Origin: Gracilariopsis chorda
Taxonomy: Eukaryota; Rhodophyta; Florideophyceae; Gracilariales; Gracilariaceae
Length of the DNA stretch: 64,000 bases
NCBI GenBank assembly: GCA_003194525.1
Contig: NBIV01000015.1
Location: 454,371-518,370, forward strand
Direction of reading: 5' to 3'
Shown: piece by piece, positions 32,088-44,226 of the stretch
Position numbering within the stretch: position 1 is the stretch's first letter
Layout: every line of letters begins with the position of its first letter
Notes under the pieces: model-generated
What the model was told of the DNA's origin: nothing
The model's database searches: none
The model's input: the letters and a program-made list of their open reading frames with translations, nothing else
Translations under genes and position numbers: made by a program

Positions 32088-33423
32088 GTAAGGTCGGTAG
32101 CTAAAAGGGTAGCGGTCGAACCGGCTTTATTTGAGAAATGAGCTAATTTGAAACGAGTCGTTTGCCAAAGAGAAGGCTGATCCAGAGCAAACCCCGTTCT
32201 TCGCTTTAGGAATTAGCCAATTTCTGGTTTTGTAAACTTTCGACTTCTAGCGCATATCCAAATTACCAGTGATTGTCTCTCAAATTGTCCATTTCAGGAA
32301 CTTTGTGTCTACGGAAGTGCCAGAATCGGCAAAAATGTAATTTTGTATAAGGCCTGAGAACTGGAAAGTGAAGCACTCAAAGGAGAAAGCTCGTGGGTCT
32401 TCTGTCCGGAAGACAAAAAAAGCGTTTCGGCTGTACAAAGAAGCATATTAGTTGTGGTAAACATTTATTGTGTAGCTGTTTGCTTTTTTTTCCGAATACA
32501 CGGACCAAACGCTTTTACTCTTGCATTACATTGAAGAAAGCAATAATGTCCGTTACCGTAACATTGGCGCACGTAATAAGTTAGTTTTACAATATTATGC
32601 TCTATTGCGGTTCAAAGTAACAATAGCCTGTGCCACTATCGCAAAACAGAACGCAAGTTTTAAGATAAAAAGTCCAAGTTCGTCTTCGTCTCAAATTAAC
32701 CACTTCGTCGTCTACCGTCGATGCTGGCGTACCAAGAAGCTACACAAAATTTTACATATTTTAAGGTCATGAATGTGTTCTAAAGCCTTTCTGACCGCTA
32801 GCTTTGTACCAATGGTGCCGTTACAAAGGTACTTTTGTGTTAAACTGTTCACGGAAGTGATGGAGAGCTCATGGGTGAAGTGGTGTGGTCCCTTCTCTGT
32901 CGAAGGACTCCATCATCCTCACCTCTTTATAGCAAACTGCAGACTGTCTTTGACTCATAACAACATCTGTAGAATCAAAAACTCCTAATGGCTAGAAGAG
33001 ACACAGAACGTTACTAAACGAGCTTACAGTGCTACGACCGTAACTGTATTCTCGACAACTAGCTTGAATTCCAGACTACATGTAAGTAGATTGTGTAGCG
33101 TGGTTGGATTTCACTCCCTCTCCCCCCTCGGACCTTGCAGGGAGGGCAGATCAGCGAGGTCATTTATTTATTGCCTCCAGTTGGAAGGAGGGGAGTGTAC
33201 TCTACGTTCCAACTGGTGGCGGGCGTGGCTCCATTCACAGACTGGCTTGAAGTGCTACATGCATGATTGTACTTGTGGGTTTACGCAGAGACAAAATTCT
33301 GTGCACATGTTGACTCGCACTGTCATGCAATGACAGTAAATGTCACCTAGGCAAGAACGTTTCAGAATTCTCCAATAGGGATTACGCACAGTCTGACATG
33401 AATAACTTGAGAGTACGAGTCAA
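32088..33423. other. No supported gene, probable transposon flank
   Basis: AT-rich stretch with short unrelated frames. The part from about 33060 may be the 5' end of the Harbinger element; TCACTCCCTC at about 33111 has a reverse-orientation partner near 48728 beyond the LTR nest, a possible terminal inverted repeat. Confidence 0.35.
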
Positions 33424-34617
33424 GTGAGGCTTTCTACAATAGTACATCTACAGGCATCAACTCCATGCCACACAGTCGACAACGTGATGTTACGCAATCG
33501 ATCAAAAGCAAGACTCCGCTGCTGGAGTTCTGTGGCTCTTTCTCTCGGAAAGCGACGAACAAACGCTCGACATGCGCGTTCAAGCCATTCCAAAGCTCTC
33601 TGGTTCGCCGTCCAGCAGTACGCTCATGCAAGAGCAGACGATCCAAACCTAATAAACCGTCGAAACCGCATCAGTTCTGGGCCATTTGACTTTAAATGTA
33701 ACGCATACAGTGATGCTGACTGCCTCTCACAGTTAAGTTTTCGCAAGTACGACGTTGAAAGGCTCATCCCGGTACTGGCATGGCCCACTGGCAAAACATC
33801 TAAAGAGAGCAACCACTACAGCTTTGATGCCAGCTTGGAAGCTTGCATGATACTACGTCGTCTAGCGTCTCCCACACGCAGGTGATATCTCGAGGAAATG
33901 TTTGGGAAGCATGCTTCAGCGTTGTCTGAGACATTCTGGGAAGGAATCGAACATTTTCTGGGCTGTCTGGGTCAACTTCTCACAAGCTGTATTGAGTCAG
34001 ATTATGTGAGGGCAAAATTAGATCGTTACGCATCATGCGTCTTCGCGAAAAACTGCTGCATTCAGAATTATGTAGGCTTTATTGACGGGACTGTCATCGG
34101 GATCGCGCGCCCTGGAGGTAACATGGCGCAGATGTCTGCATAGATCGGACACAAGCTGAAGCACGCGCTGAACTATCAAGCTGTCAACACACCCGACGGC
34201 ATCGTAGTTCAATTTTTTAGACCTTTAGAAGGACGAAGTCATGATTGGACTCTCTATGCACAGAGTGACCTTGACTCTGTGCTCCCTGAGGTCCTCGAGG
34301 TTTCTTCGCAGTGCTATTGTATTTATTGAGATTCTGGCTACATTCGGTGGTGGTACATGGAGGTACCACACCAAGGCATTAATCTCACTCGAGCACAGAA
34401 CGCCATCAACAAGGCTGTTTCATCCGTTTGCATCACTGCAGAATGGATTTTCAAGAAGGTGAAGCTTTATTTTCCTACAATGGACTACAAGCGCAAACTA
34501 AAAGCACATGAGGTACCAGTAAGAATGCTATATTCTACATGCGTGCTTCTCTGTAACATGCGTAACTGCATATACAGGAACCAGATTGCCCGCTATTTGG
34601 ACTGTGCATCCCCATAA
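33424..34617 (+). pseudogene. PIF/Harbinger transposase pseudogene (DDE_4)
   Basis: A single frame runs through with only three in-frame stops (TGA 33883, TAG 34141, TGA 34327) and ends TAA at 34615-34617. Harbinger features in order: FSxRKYDVERLIPVLAWP, a helical LSETFWEGIEHF segment, YVGFIDGTVIGIARP (first catalytic Asp), GHKLKHALNYQAVNTPDG, EGRSHDWTLYA (second Asp), then a domain with INLTRAQNAINKAVSSV and EWIFKKVKLYF. About 400 codons is the usual length. The first and third stops sit where the family has Trp or Gly, so they look like simple point mutations. It is convergent with its Myb/SANT partner. Confidence 0.82.
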
Positions 34618-34767
34618 CTAAGCCAATATATAGAGCAACACCAGTGAGCAGGACCGAAGCGTAAACCACTGCGCAATAAATCTTGGGAAAGCTGCTTTGT
34701 CTTCGCTCGACGGGTGTCATAAAGGTCTATTTCTCTAAAAAGGCCATCCTCATGAGCTTGAACTTTC

Positions 34768-35586
34768 CTAGGTCATGTTTGACAGCTGCTTCGCGCTCTT
34801 CCGGTGCTCTTGGTGCTCTTCAACGCGCTCTGCTCGCGTTTGATCACTCTCTTCCTTTCTTTCCTGCCGCTGCTGCTCGTAACCTTCCTTCTCAAAGCAA
34901 AGCCTCTCCCTGTCGAGTTTTATTCGCTCCATATCTGCATCACGTAGGTGCAATCAAAACTGTTCCACTTCATGCATCACATGCGGTGACGTTGATATAC
35001 GACGTATTTTCCTTGCGAAGGCATTGCTGTACTGCACTCTCCATATTCGTTGTCGTCATCTTCCTCTCCTCTAACTCTCCTACAAGCCACATCCACTAAT
35101 ACAATCCCCGCCCCTTCATTCGCCTCATCCAATTCCCTACGCTCCTTTCTCTATGCGGTCTTCTGAGTATTAAAGTCATCTCTTGCTTCGCGCATAGTCA
35201 TCAGCAACTCGTTAAGCTCCCCCATCTTTCCTCCAGACACACCAGATAGTAGCCTGTTCTCTTTATCTTCATTGTCAAACACTTCTTGTAAACGTTTATG
35301 TTTGTCCTGTACGCTCTTTCATGTGACTCTTGAGCCCATTTTCGGATTGTTTTCGGCTGCTTCAGCGGCTCTCAAAGCGCGTTCTCGTCGTACCAAACGC
35401 AGCAACGTGCACTTTTGCCACAGCTACTCCTCGTGTGATGATAACATCTTCCTCTGCTGTGAAGCGCAAATGGCGGCCGAGACGAACTGTGGTTTTCGTT
35501 TTAAACGGTGCAGCTTCGGCGGTTGAAGCAACTGGTGCGGAGGGCGAGATGTATGGAGCCTGCGAATGGAGACTATGGAAACTCAC
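34768..35586 (-). pseudogene. Harbinger Myb/SANT-like partner protein, 3' part (split by LTR nest)
   Basis: Reads HLRFTAEEDVIITRGVAVAK, then AFGTTRTRFE. After a one-base frameshift at about 35365 and a Trp-to-stop change at 35319-35321, it continues KSVQDKHKRLQEVFDNEDKE and LLSGVSGG, then an Arg/Glu-rich coiled coil (RERLCFEKEGYEQQRQER). This is the second protein of PIF/Harbinger elements, which binds DNA and helps import the transposase. At 35586 the frame runs into the solo LTR. Its true N terminus lies beyond the 12.8-kb nest at 48385-48480, in phase when the insert and one CTCAC are removed. So this gene was the first target of the nested insertions. Confidence 0.75.
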
Positions 35587-35902
35587 TGTAGTGCATTGCC
35601 CGGAAGCGGGAGTGCACCGAAAGACGTTCGGGATCTTTCCTCGTTAGAGGTGAGCCCAGTTGGGTAGAGCCCTCCCAGGAGTGGCACGACTATGTCGGGT
35701 TGTAAGGCCGAGGCCACCCGTCGCGACTTGCGCAGGGAGGTTGAGGCAAGAATCGGGTATCCGCAGGAGCGGTGTATGGGGGTGGTCGTCCTCTAGAGAG
35801 ATGAGGTTTCCACGTTAGTGGCACCCGCGAACACGAGCCGTGGGTAGCGGGAAAGCCACCCTGTAAAGGAAAAAATAATGGGGAGCGGATTCACGAGAGT
35901 CA
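35587..35902. repeat. Outer solo LTR (copy B), left part
   Basis: Begins TGTAGTGCATTGCCC immediately after CTCAC (35582-35586). It is a diverged relative of the LTRs of the gypsy element it hosts: both have ACCGAAAGACGTTCGGGATC and CCCAGTTGGGTAGAGCCCTCCC. It stops at AGTCA, where the full-length element was inserted, and resumes at 47900. Confidence 0.85.
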
Positions 35903-36731
35903 TGTGGTGCAATGCCCCAAAGGGGAAAAACACCGAAAGACGTTCGGGATCTTCCTCTCACGAGGTGAACCCAGTTGGGTAGAGCCCTCCCAGAGGTGTC
36001 ACGGTGAAGCCGGTTTGTAAGACCAGGGACACCTGTCGCGACTCGCGCAGGGAGGTGAAGGCGAAGGATCGGTATCCGCGTGAGCGGGGTGTGATCCTCA
36101 GTAGAGGTATGTTTCCACGTAAGTGGGGGTGTGTGAGCGGATGCGCACACGAGGGCCGCAGGTAGCGGGAGGTGCTACCCTAAAAAGGGGGAAAAGGAAG
36201 GGCGAAGAGGAGGAAAAGGAAGGACGAAGTGAGTCGCGAGAGCGACGAACAGATACGGCAATGCCGGTGGACAGGACTCCCTATACAGGGCGAAACACCA
36301 ATATGATTGGAACAATTATACTCCCAAAAATGGGCTTCTTTAGATGTGCAAGGGGGTTAGATGTCCCGTGGTTTACGGCGTTTGCCTCCAAGGAGGAGTA
36401 GAGTACGCGCGCAAGCGGCAACAACTAGAGCCAATTCCCCAGGTTGGGGTCCATTCTTGGGGAAGGTTTACTGGTGCGACGGCAGTGCGCCGTCGCACTA
36501 AGTACTAGCTTCCCAGAAATGGGTGTGAAAATAATAAATAATATCAACTGAAATACTCCACATTTCGTGGCAACATCCACTACTGTGGCCAACCGCCAAT
36601 CGGCCCAAAACCGTGTCCCACGTGTCCATACCCACCATTGTGGGGCGTAGTTCATACACACACTACACAACCGATAATATCGGGAAAACGGTCAAGTACC
36701 CAGAATCCCTCCCTGAGGGCGTTGCACTTCA
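35903..36731 (-). repeat. 3' LTR of the gypsy element
   Basis: 829 bp, starts TGTGGTGCAATGCCCC and ends GCGTTGCACTTCA on the plus strand, giving imperfect terminal inverted repeats of about 10 bp. It is intact, without the 538-bp insert seen in its partner. Confidence 0.92.
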
Positions 36732-36734
36732 TAT

Positions 36735-36742
36735 CCCCCCCC
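36735..36742 (-). other. Polypurine tract of the gypsy element
   Basis: On the minus strand, G8 followed by ATA lies directly before the 3' LTR. This is the expected position and composition of a plus-strand primer. Confidence 0.7.
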
Positions 36743-36895
36743 TAAGACGGGAAAACGACCGCGGACGCGGAGGATTCCCAGACGGAAATGGGTGATAAAA
36801 GCGCGTGCTCTGTCTCCGGTTCTCCGGTAAATCTCTCTGCACCAGAGTCACCAAGCGCACAAACGACAACAACAGCCACCCTCGACAAGTGAGAA

Positions 36896-38575
36896 ATGAG
36901 CGACAACAACAACATCAACAACCAAAGCCAACCTCCGAGGCCTCTCGGGCGATACACCACCGGTTTCCGGTCAGTTCCCCTGCCCCAGGGCGATCGACAT
37001 CTGGTACAACCGGGGAATATGGCTGCTGCAGCCGACCATCCCTTCGCACTACCACCTTCGGTGGTGTCCTCCGGAACCGCTCCGGCGTTCAACTGGCCAA
37101 CCTACAACACCCTGGTGGGGCTCAACCCGATGAATCGGAATCACGCGTCGCGCCTGCGCCTTGCCCCGTGGTTTCACCCGGTCGCTGTGCTCAATGAGGG
37201 ATTGGTCGCCGCTTATGCGGATGGCTCAGACACCCTTCCGGGGGATCTGCCCCGAGCAGTCACCACATCGTGGGATTGGCGTCACCGGATTGCGATTCCG
37301 CGTCACCACCTCCGAAGGAATTCGGGCGAGACCGTCGCTGCGGCGCAGACCGCGTTGACGCGCATGGCATACCAACGGCAGAGCCGGGCTCCATTCGATG
37401 TACCGGTCCCACCGTAGTTCGGCTTCGACGTTAGCCACTTCCGCACTCGCGGGGAGATCGGATACGGTGACAACCTGTTCCGCCTCGAGACCCTCGCTTG
37501 GAGGAATTTCCCCGCAGCGCGGCAAGAAGCCCTTTGTTGGGAGCGACCGATTATTCGGGCGGAGTTCAGGTATCTTCCCCGGCAATACTGGTCCAACTTT
37601 CTCCAAAACTTCATCCGCTACGAGCGGCGTTGGCGATCCCGATTCGGGTATTTCATCCCGTATCAGAACGTGGAGATAGAGCGGATTGCGCCGCCTCACC
37701 GACTAGGTCGGTATGTAGCACTCCCCGAGTGGTGGCGCTTCCACTAATCCTGCCGGGGGTGCTACATAGAACTCCGGCCGGTACTTACGTACCTCGGTTC
37801 GCTGCTCATGCAGGATCCCCGGTCGGGGTTGTGGTCCGTAGTGGTTACGGAGTGGGCGGCCCACACTGTGGCTTATATCCTCAACGAGGCGTACGACCAG
37901 TATCGTCTCTGGTTCCTTCAACCGCGTGTGCGGGCAGCGATCCAAAACCTGGAACTTCGCATCCCCCTTGGGGGCCAGGCCAACAATGAAGAGGTCCTCC
38001 AATTACTTGGGTACATCGACAGCGTTAGCTGGAGTGAGGTCCCGCTGGAGCAAAGCGGTCGTCTGGATGGCGGCAGCGGTAACACCGGTGGTCCGGGACT
38101 CGGTAGAAACACCGCCCTTGCGGGGGATTTTATCTACTTCGACCCCTGGGAGTTCCGGGAAATTTCCTCCGAGGAGGCGCGCGAGCTTCGCGATTCGCCC
38201 TGGCATGTGCCGGAAGACCACCCGGTGGGGTACGTCGATTCTGACGACTACTACCGCGCATACGGCGGGGATGACCCAATGGTCGATAACGAACCGGAAG
38301 AACCCGGGGAGATGGACGTAGAGGAAACCGGCGCTAGCGCGGAAGCTTTCCCAGAGGGGGTATCTCCGGCCGAGCCGGCTGCTGACCCTTCGGCGGCAAG
38401 TGCCGGACCTTCTATCCCCAGCGGGGTGACGGCGAATGAAAACGAGATCATCGCACGTTTTCTCCGGGGTGCCGGTCTTAGCGCTGCCGAGGTATCGGGG
38501 GATGTCACCACCATGGCGGACGCGTTGGCCTACCGCCTTGCTGGTGGTTACGCCCCGGGCAACGGCGAAGAGTGA
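36896..38575 (+). pseudogene. Antisense accessory ORF of the gypsy element (559 codons, two stops)
   Basis: One plus-strand frame runs from ATG 36896 to TGA 38573-38575, opposite in sense to gag-pol, between the 3' LTR and the end of the chromodomain ORF. It is broken only by TAG 37415-37417 and TAA 37745-37747, with no frame change. The codons around the stops read as protein on both sides. Layout: Asn/Gln/Pro-rich start (MSDNNNINNQSQPPRP); a basic aromatic core (TTSWDWRHRIAIPRHH, RRWRSRFGYFIPYQNVEIER, LPEWWRFH); then an acidic Ala/Glu/Pro tail (NEPEEPGEMDVEETGASAE) and a helical end. No membrane segment. I recognise no family. Antisense ORFs at this place are known in Tat-lineage plant elements (such as Grande); similarity to those proteins is untested. 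Confidence 0.7.
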
Positions 38576-38662
38576 GCCCCTTTTGTCCAGGGTCCTGGTG
38601 TTCCTTCCCTGGCTATGCCAGTTAGTGTAGTGTAGTATTGTGGGGAGCTAGCTGCTCCCTTG

Positions 38663-38668
38663 AATAAA
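38663..38668 (+). terminator. AATAAA signal downstream of the antisense ORF
   Basis: AATAAA lies 88 bp after the antisense stop codon and before the chromodomain ORF end. It is in the right place for a poly(A) signal on the plus strand and suggests the antisense frame is its own transcription unit. Confidence 0.45.
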
Positions 38669-38766
38669 CTTTCCCGTTTAGAACGGTGCTTCTCGGTTGA
38701 GTTCCCCGTCTTCGACGGACCTTGCCTTGTTATCCTTTCCTATCGCTCTCCGCTCGCGCGGCAACG

Positions 38767-40803
38767 TTACCCAACTTGGGCATTAACCAGCGCGGCTGGG
38801 GCTGCAGTTCCCGTTTGACGGTGGTATCGCAGGACCTGCGACCGTGGGAGGTGTTCAATTGGCTCCCACGTATCCCCACTGGGGTCGTACCCGTACCAGC
38901 GGACGCGGTATTGTAGAATACCATCCTGGTCCCAGGTGTGTCCGACAAGTCGGTCTACTACGAACTCTCGTTCGTAGACCTGCCGGCCGTGCCGGGTGGT
39001 GGTTGTACTTCCTTGCGGGGGCTGCCCGCTGTGCAGTATAATGTCCCTTAGCAGGGTGTTCCGCGATACCTCGGGCGTTGCCGTGCGCTGTGATAGCGGC
39101 CGCTGCTCATGCGGGAAGATATCCCTCAAGAGGGTGTGTGGTGCCACGGTTTTCACCGGCAAGTCATTCCCCATTATGGCAGGTTCATTTCCACTTTCGT
39201 GGTATTGCGGGCGAACCGCCAGTCGGCGGGGGACTTGGGCTCCGCCTTTGCGGTTGAGCTCACGAACCGCGAGTTTGCGGGAAGATGACTGCTCCTGCCG
39301 AATCGGCATTTCCACAATCCCCTGGGGGGTCCCGTGCGACACGGTGATTGGGTGGCAAACCGCCTCCCTTCCAGGCGCACGAGCGCTCTGCACCATACGT
39401 TCCGGCGATGCCGTGGTGTCCCCGGCTACTGATGGGTTGCCTGGGGCTAACTCCGGTACACCGGTATTTTGGTCAAAATTTCCCTTTGGGGGGTGCCGGG
39501 CAGGTGCCGATGACACCCTTTTCAGGGGCTTGGCCACTAAGTGCGGTGCACCGTCTCCACGCGGAGGAGCAGCGTCCGGTATGACCGGTTTCGAGCGTGC
39601 GATGGCGTGCGCTTTTTTTGAGTTCCTCGGTTCCTCCCCGCAGCGTTGCGGGGGTTGGCGCAAATTATTCCCCGTAGCGGGGGCTACGATTCCGTCAACG
39701 ACAGGAGGCGTTTCCGGTGTTTGCGAGCCAGGGCTTGAAGCTTCGGCTGCGGCTTGGCTGCCTTTTTCCCCAGGTTGGGTGTGGGGATTTCCCAGCGGCG
39801 CTGGTGTATCTGGGCGCCTCTTCTCCGCAAGGCGCGGGTCTGATCGACCTGATTGAACCGCTTCCGCGGGGACTTCCGCCAACGGCGGCTTCGAGGCACC
39901 GCCCTGCTCAGGGGACTGAGGGCGATCGTTGCTGTACTCCCGTAACGGGGATCCCTCCCTGACAGAGGTGTGCGGTAGCTGCGTTTCAACTTCCCGTTGC
40001 GACGGCGATATCGTTCCTCGAAAACGAGTGTTCTCCTCCCCCTTCTTAGACGGGGCGGCGGGATAAGGGATAAAATTCCCCGCCTGGTGGGTATAAATGC
40101 GCGCCAGTGGAGCAGACGTGGTAGGGGCGGGCGCTGAGAGGCCCGAATTACCCGGCTGAGTCGGTGAGTCCGACAGAGTGGGTAGGTCTGAGAGTCCCGG
40201 GCTGGGTTGTGGTAGTACCGTAGGCCTAGTACTCCCGGATGGTTCCGGTGTTGCAGAGTCCGTAGAAACGGGGTTGCTTGGATCCAGGACTACCTCTGAC
40301 GAGGGAGGAGGGGCAAGGACAACACGATCACGGGAAATCCGTTCGTGCGTGTCGCCCATCTCTACCACGACAGTGTCGGTGTTTACAGAGATGACCTTGA
40401 ATGGTCCATCCGCCACAGGCGAGAGTTTATGGCGCTTTTCCCGTTCCGGGTTGTAGTACTCCTTCTTGATGAAGACGTAGTTATTCGCCCAAATCGGGGA
40501 CGGTTTCCCTCGCAAGCGAGCATCAAAATCCCGCTTGTAAGCGGCTTCGGCCCGTGCCATCGACATCCGCGCAGCGGGGACCAGCTTGGACAGCCATTGC
40601 TTCCATTGCTGCCGGTAGATACCCACAGATGGGAAATTGTCCAAGGTAGCTTGGGGTTCCAGCGCCACAGGCGGGGGTGTTCTAGATAGAACCAACTCGA
40701 ATGGCGAAACTCCGGTAGTCCGGTGTACCTGCGTATTGTACGCGTAGGTTACCGCATCAGCGTACATGTCCCAGTTCTTTGGGTGGTCTGCGACGTAGGA
40801 ACG
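38767..40803 (-). pseudogene. Integrase C-terminal part with chromodomain (gypsy pol, 3' segment)
   Basis: Continues the pol frame after one TAA at 40804-40806. First comes the rest of the integrase core region (AYNTQVHRTTGVSPFELVLS) and its C-terminal domain (HKLSPVADGPFKVISVNTDT). Then a Pro/Ser/Thr-rich, apparently disordered linker of about 400 residues, then a chromodomain close to the C terminus: EFVVDRLVGHTWDQDG, YRVRWYGYDPSGDTWEPIEHL. The aromatic cage positions (Tyr/Trp/Trp) are present. The long linker before the chromodomain is unusual for chromoviruses, where it is normally short. The chromodomain suggests targeting to histone-marked chromatin. Confidence 0.88.
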
Positions 40804-43800
40804 TTACGCCACGAGTAACGTCCGGTTAAACCGTTCAACTTGCCCATTACACTGGGGGTGGTAGGTAGTCGTGAACAAGTTCTTGACATCCAGGATGCGA
40901 CAAACATCCTGGAAGAACTTGCTCACGAACTGTTTCCCGTTATCGGAGAGCACCTCCACAGGGGGACCGTAGACGAAAATCCAGTGCGTCACCAGAGCCT
41001 GGGCCACCGTGAGAGCGGTTATCCTCCGAAGAGGGACAGTCCGTACCAGCTTAGAAAAGCGGTCGGTAGTGACAAGTAGAAACTTGTTTCCACGTTTCGT
41101 GGTGAGTAGTGGTCCGAGAATATCGATCGCGATAAACTCGAGCGGCGCCCTTGCGGGGAATAGTTTCATCTTCTTCGCATTTTTGCGGAGCTTGACGCGA
41201 TTCTTCGCGCATTCGCTACAAAACCGCACGGTTGCGTAGCAATCCACCGCCATGGCGGGCCAATAGGAATCCCTTCGCAGGGTTAGGTAGAGTTTCCTCC
41301 CACTTGGGTGACCTCCAATGGGGGCGTAGTGTGATAGATGTAACACCCGCGACTGCAGGGAATGAGGTACCACAATCTGTGGACGGGCTTCGACCTTCCT
41401 TACGAGGTAGCCTTTGTCGTTTACCGCGAAAGGGAGATCTTCACCACCGTTAAGACGGGCACGAATCCTCGTACAGAATGGGTCGCCGAATTGTTCTCGG
41501 ATCATTTCTTCCGGTGATACCGGTACAAAGTTTCCCGGTAACGGGTTCTCAGATTCATCTCGCGATGCGAGTAGTTCGTCAAATTCAGCATCCTCGTCCC
41601 AGTTTTCTGGCCCAGCCTCGACGGCACATTCCGGATCATCCGGGTCTATGGCCATGAAACATGGGACTTCATCATCCTCCGTTTGGAGTGCTTCCCCACT
41701 TGTGGGTAACCGCGACAAAGCGTCGGCCTGGGTGTTCTGCGCGCCCTTTTTATAAATGACTTGAAAGTCATATTCCGCGAGGCGGAGTCTCCAGCGCATG
41801 AGGCGTCCCGACGGGTCGGAGATATTCATTAACCACCTCAATGAGGAATGATCCGTGTACACGGTGAAGTGAACTCCCATAAGGTAGGGGCGCAGAGTGG
41901 TCATCGCCCATACGACGGCGAGGCACTCCTTCTCCGATACGGAGTAGTTCCGCTCATGAACATTGAGCGAACGTGACCAATAACCAATTGGATGTCGTTC
42001 CCCCTCAAGGGTGGTTTGAAAAAGAGCACACCCGACTTGGTAGTCGCTCGAGTCCGTATCTACGGAGTATGGCAACCCAAGTTTTGGGAGATGTAGGATT
42101 GGTGCTGATGTGACAGCCTCCTTCAAGGAGTTAAAAGCTTCTGATTGCTCGGGCGTAAATGTTCCCAGTTTTGGGGGGTTCCCCTTTCCCAACAACACGT
42201 TCAGGGGCGCCGCGGTATCCGAAAAGTTCGGGATAAACCGTCGATAGACGTTGACCAGCCCCAAAAAGGAGCGCAGTTCCGTTTGAGTACGGGGCTCTTT
42301 TGCCTCAACGAGGGATTTGACTCGAGCTTTCTCGATCGCTAACCGTCCAGGACGGATAATGTGACCCAGATACTTCACAGTATCTGTGAAGAACTCGCAT
42401 TTCCTCAACTTGAGGGTAATTCCCGCATCGCAGAGTACGGTCAGCACGTCTCGGACGTGAGTGAGATGGTCGTCCAACGAGTTGGAGAAGATGATAATAT
42501 CATCAAGGTAGACCAGACAGCTCCGCCACTTAAAGCGGTTGAGTAGAATATCTACTGCACGCTGAAAGGTGGCGGGGGCGTTGGTTAACCCAAATGGCAT
42601 CCGCTTGAAGCGGTACGTTCCTGCATGGCATGTGAATGGGGTTTTGTCGCGATCCTCCTGTCTGACAGGTACTTGCCAATATCCCCAATTGGCATCAAGG
42701 GCCGTGAACACGGTGGCGTCTCCAAGGGAGTCAATGCACTCGTCCATACGAGGGATAGGGTACGTGTCCCTAACGGTCACGGCATTGAGCCGGCGGTAGT
42801 CGACACAGAACCTCCAGGTTCCGTCGGCCTTTAAAGCCAGTACAACTGGGGATGCCCAGGGTGATTGAGCGGGCTCAATCACACCTGCGCGGAGCATCTT
42901 GTCCACTTGGGACTGCTCCTCTTCCCGAGCTTTCGGACCTGCCCTGTAAGGGGGTTGTGCAACCGGTCGCGCACCGGGGATTAAATCGATCCGGTGTTCC
43001 GTTGCGTTAATCTCGCCAAGCGAGCCATCCCACATTGTGGTGAATTCCCGTAACATGGTACGGAGTTTGTCGCGGTGCAACTCTGGCACGTGGCTAAAGT
43101 CCAGCGCTTCAAGTGCCTTTTCCGGATCAATCCGGTCGTTGCTCGATGGAGCATTGTCCTGTGGAACAGGTGTGGTTCGCAATTCCGAGTTACTTGGTAT
43201 GTTCGACGCTGAAGTACCGGTTTCCTCCCCCTCCTTAGACTTGACGTCTTCGGACGGCGGGGCGAACTCCTCAGAAGAGGTGGTAACTCCGAGTACATCG
43301 GCGGCTTTCATCTTTGTTGGCAGCATTCCCATAGGATGGGGGGTTACACTCCCAATTACTTGGTGTTTTACCAGATACTGGGGGTGTTTGCCAAGGTTGG
43401 CAACCAATATCCGGAAAGGAACATCCGGGGAAATGGAGACAATTCCATTAGCCGGCGCCAGCTGGGATTTCTCGTACAACGAGGCGAGAGGTTGTATAAC
43501 CCGAAGACCGTGTTGACGCGAATTTACCTGCACCCAGACTTGGGACTCAGCCGGTATAGAAACCGAGGCAGCGACGCGGAGCTTGGTGGACTCGCGGGAC
43601 GCGGGCGGTGGTTCCTGCGCAGCAGGGAGCGGAACTTGTTTCCGAGAGGACCGCTTTAGCGGTCGGCGAACAATCGGAACCGACGATCCGTCGTCAAGTT
43701 CTACACGCCTGAGGCGGGGCCTGATTGCGTCGACAAATCTGTCGCAGTAATCACATCCCATTATGACTGGTGCTGCCAATGAACGGCAAACGATGAAGTC

Positions 43801-44226
43801 CAACTTCACCACAGAGGTACCAAATCTCACGACGAGGTCCACTGTGCCCACCGTTTGTAACGGATTGTTGTTCGCATCCGAAATGTCGGCGACCGCGTCA
43901 GAGCGTATACGAGACCACACAAGCGGGGGTAACAATGATTCCACAACAAAGGTGGGGCCTGCACCGGTATCCAGGACGGTGAGAAACCTCACCATAAACT
44001 GGGGATCAAGGCCAAGGTCGGCATAGACCTTATAATTGCGCTTGGCCAAGACCAAGACTCTACCGGGGATCCGGAGATTTTTACTCCGTATCCACGGGCG
44101 ACGCAACACACCGAGGTGCGCAGAGTCCGCGTCAGCGGTGTCTTTCCTCGAGAGGACTTTCACCAGGGAGCGAGGCGAGGACGCCTCCGGCGCCAACAGC
44201 CTCGTTCTTGAGGACGCCTCTCCCAA
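40804..44226 (-). pseudogene. pol: Gypsy pol: protease, reverse transcriptase, RNase H, integrase
   Basis: 1140 codons. Protease: FLTVLDTGAGP at residues 81-91 and MGCDYCDRF. Reverse transcriptase: SPWASPVVLALK, RFCVDYRRLN, FKRMPFGLTNAPATFQ and the catalytic YLDDII. RNase H: YSVDTDSSDYQVG, SEKECLAVVWA, VYTDHSSL. Integrase: HHCC zinc finger (HLSHYAPIGGHP ... CSECAKN), then Asp in IAIDILGP, Asp in LSDNGKQF and Glu in NGQVERFNRT. All catalytic residues are present. The frame ends at TAA 40804-40806, where the family has an ordinary codon (RTLLVA-x-RSYVADH), so one nonsense mutation splits an otherwise intact polyprotein. The first codon counted is TTG; the frame probably starts by -1 shifting from gag. 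Confidence 0.93.

Noticed and set aside
37226-37699. Minus-strand 157-codon frame opposite the antisense ORF
   Set aside because: It mirrors the plus-strand frame; the continuous, compositionally structured reading is on the plus strand. No integrase or other retroviral domain is present in it.
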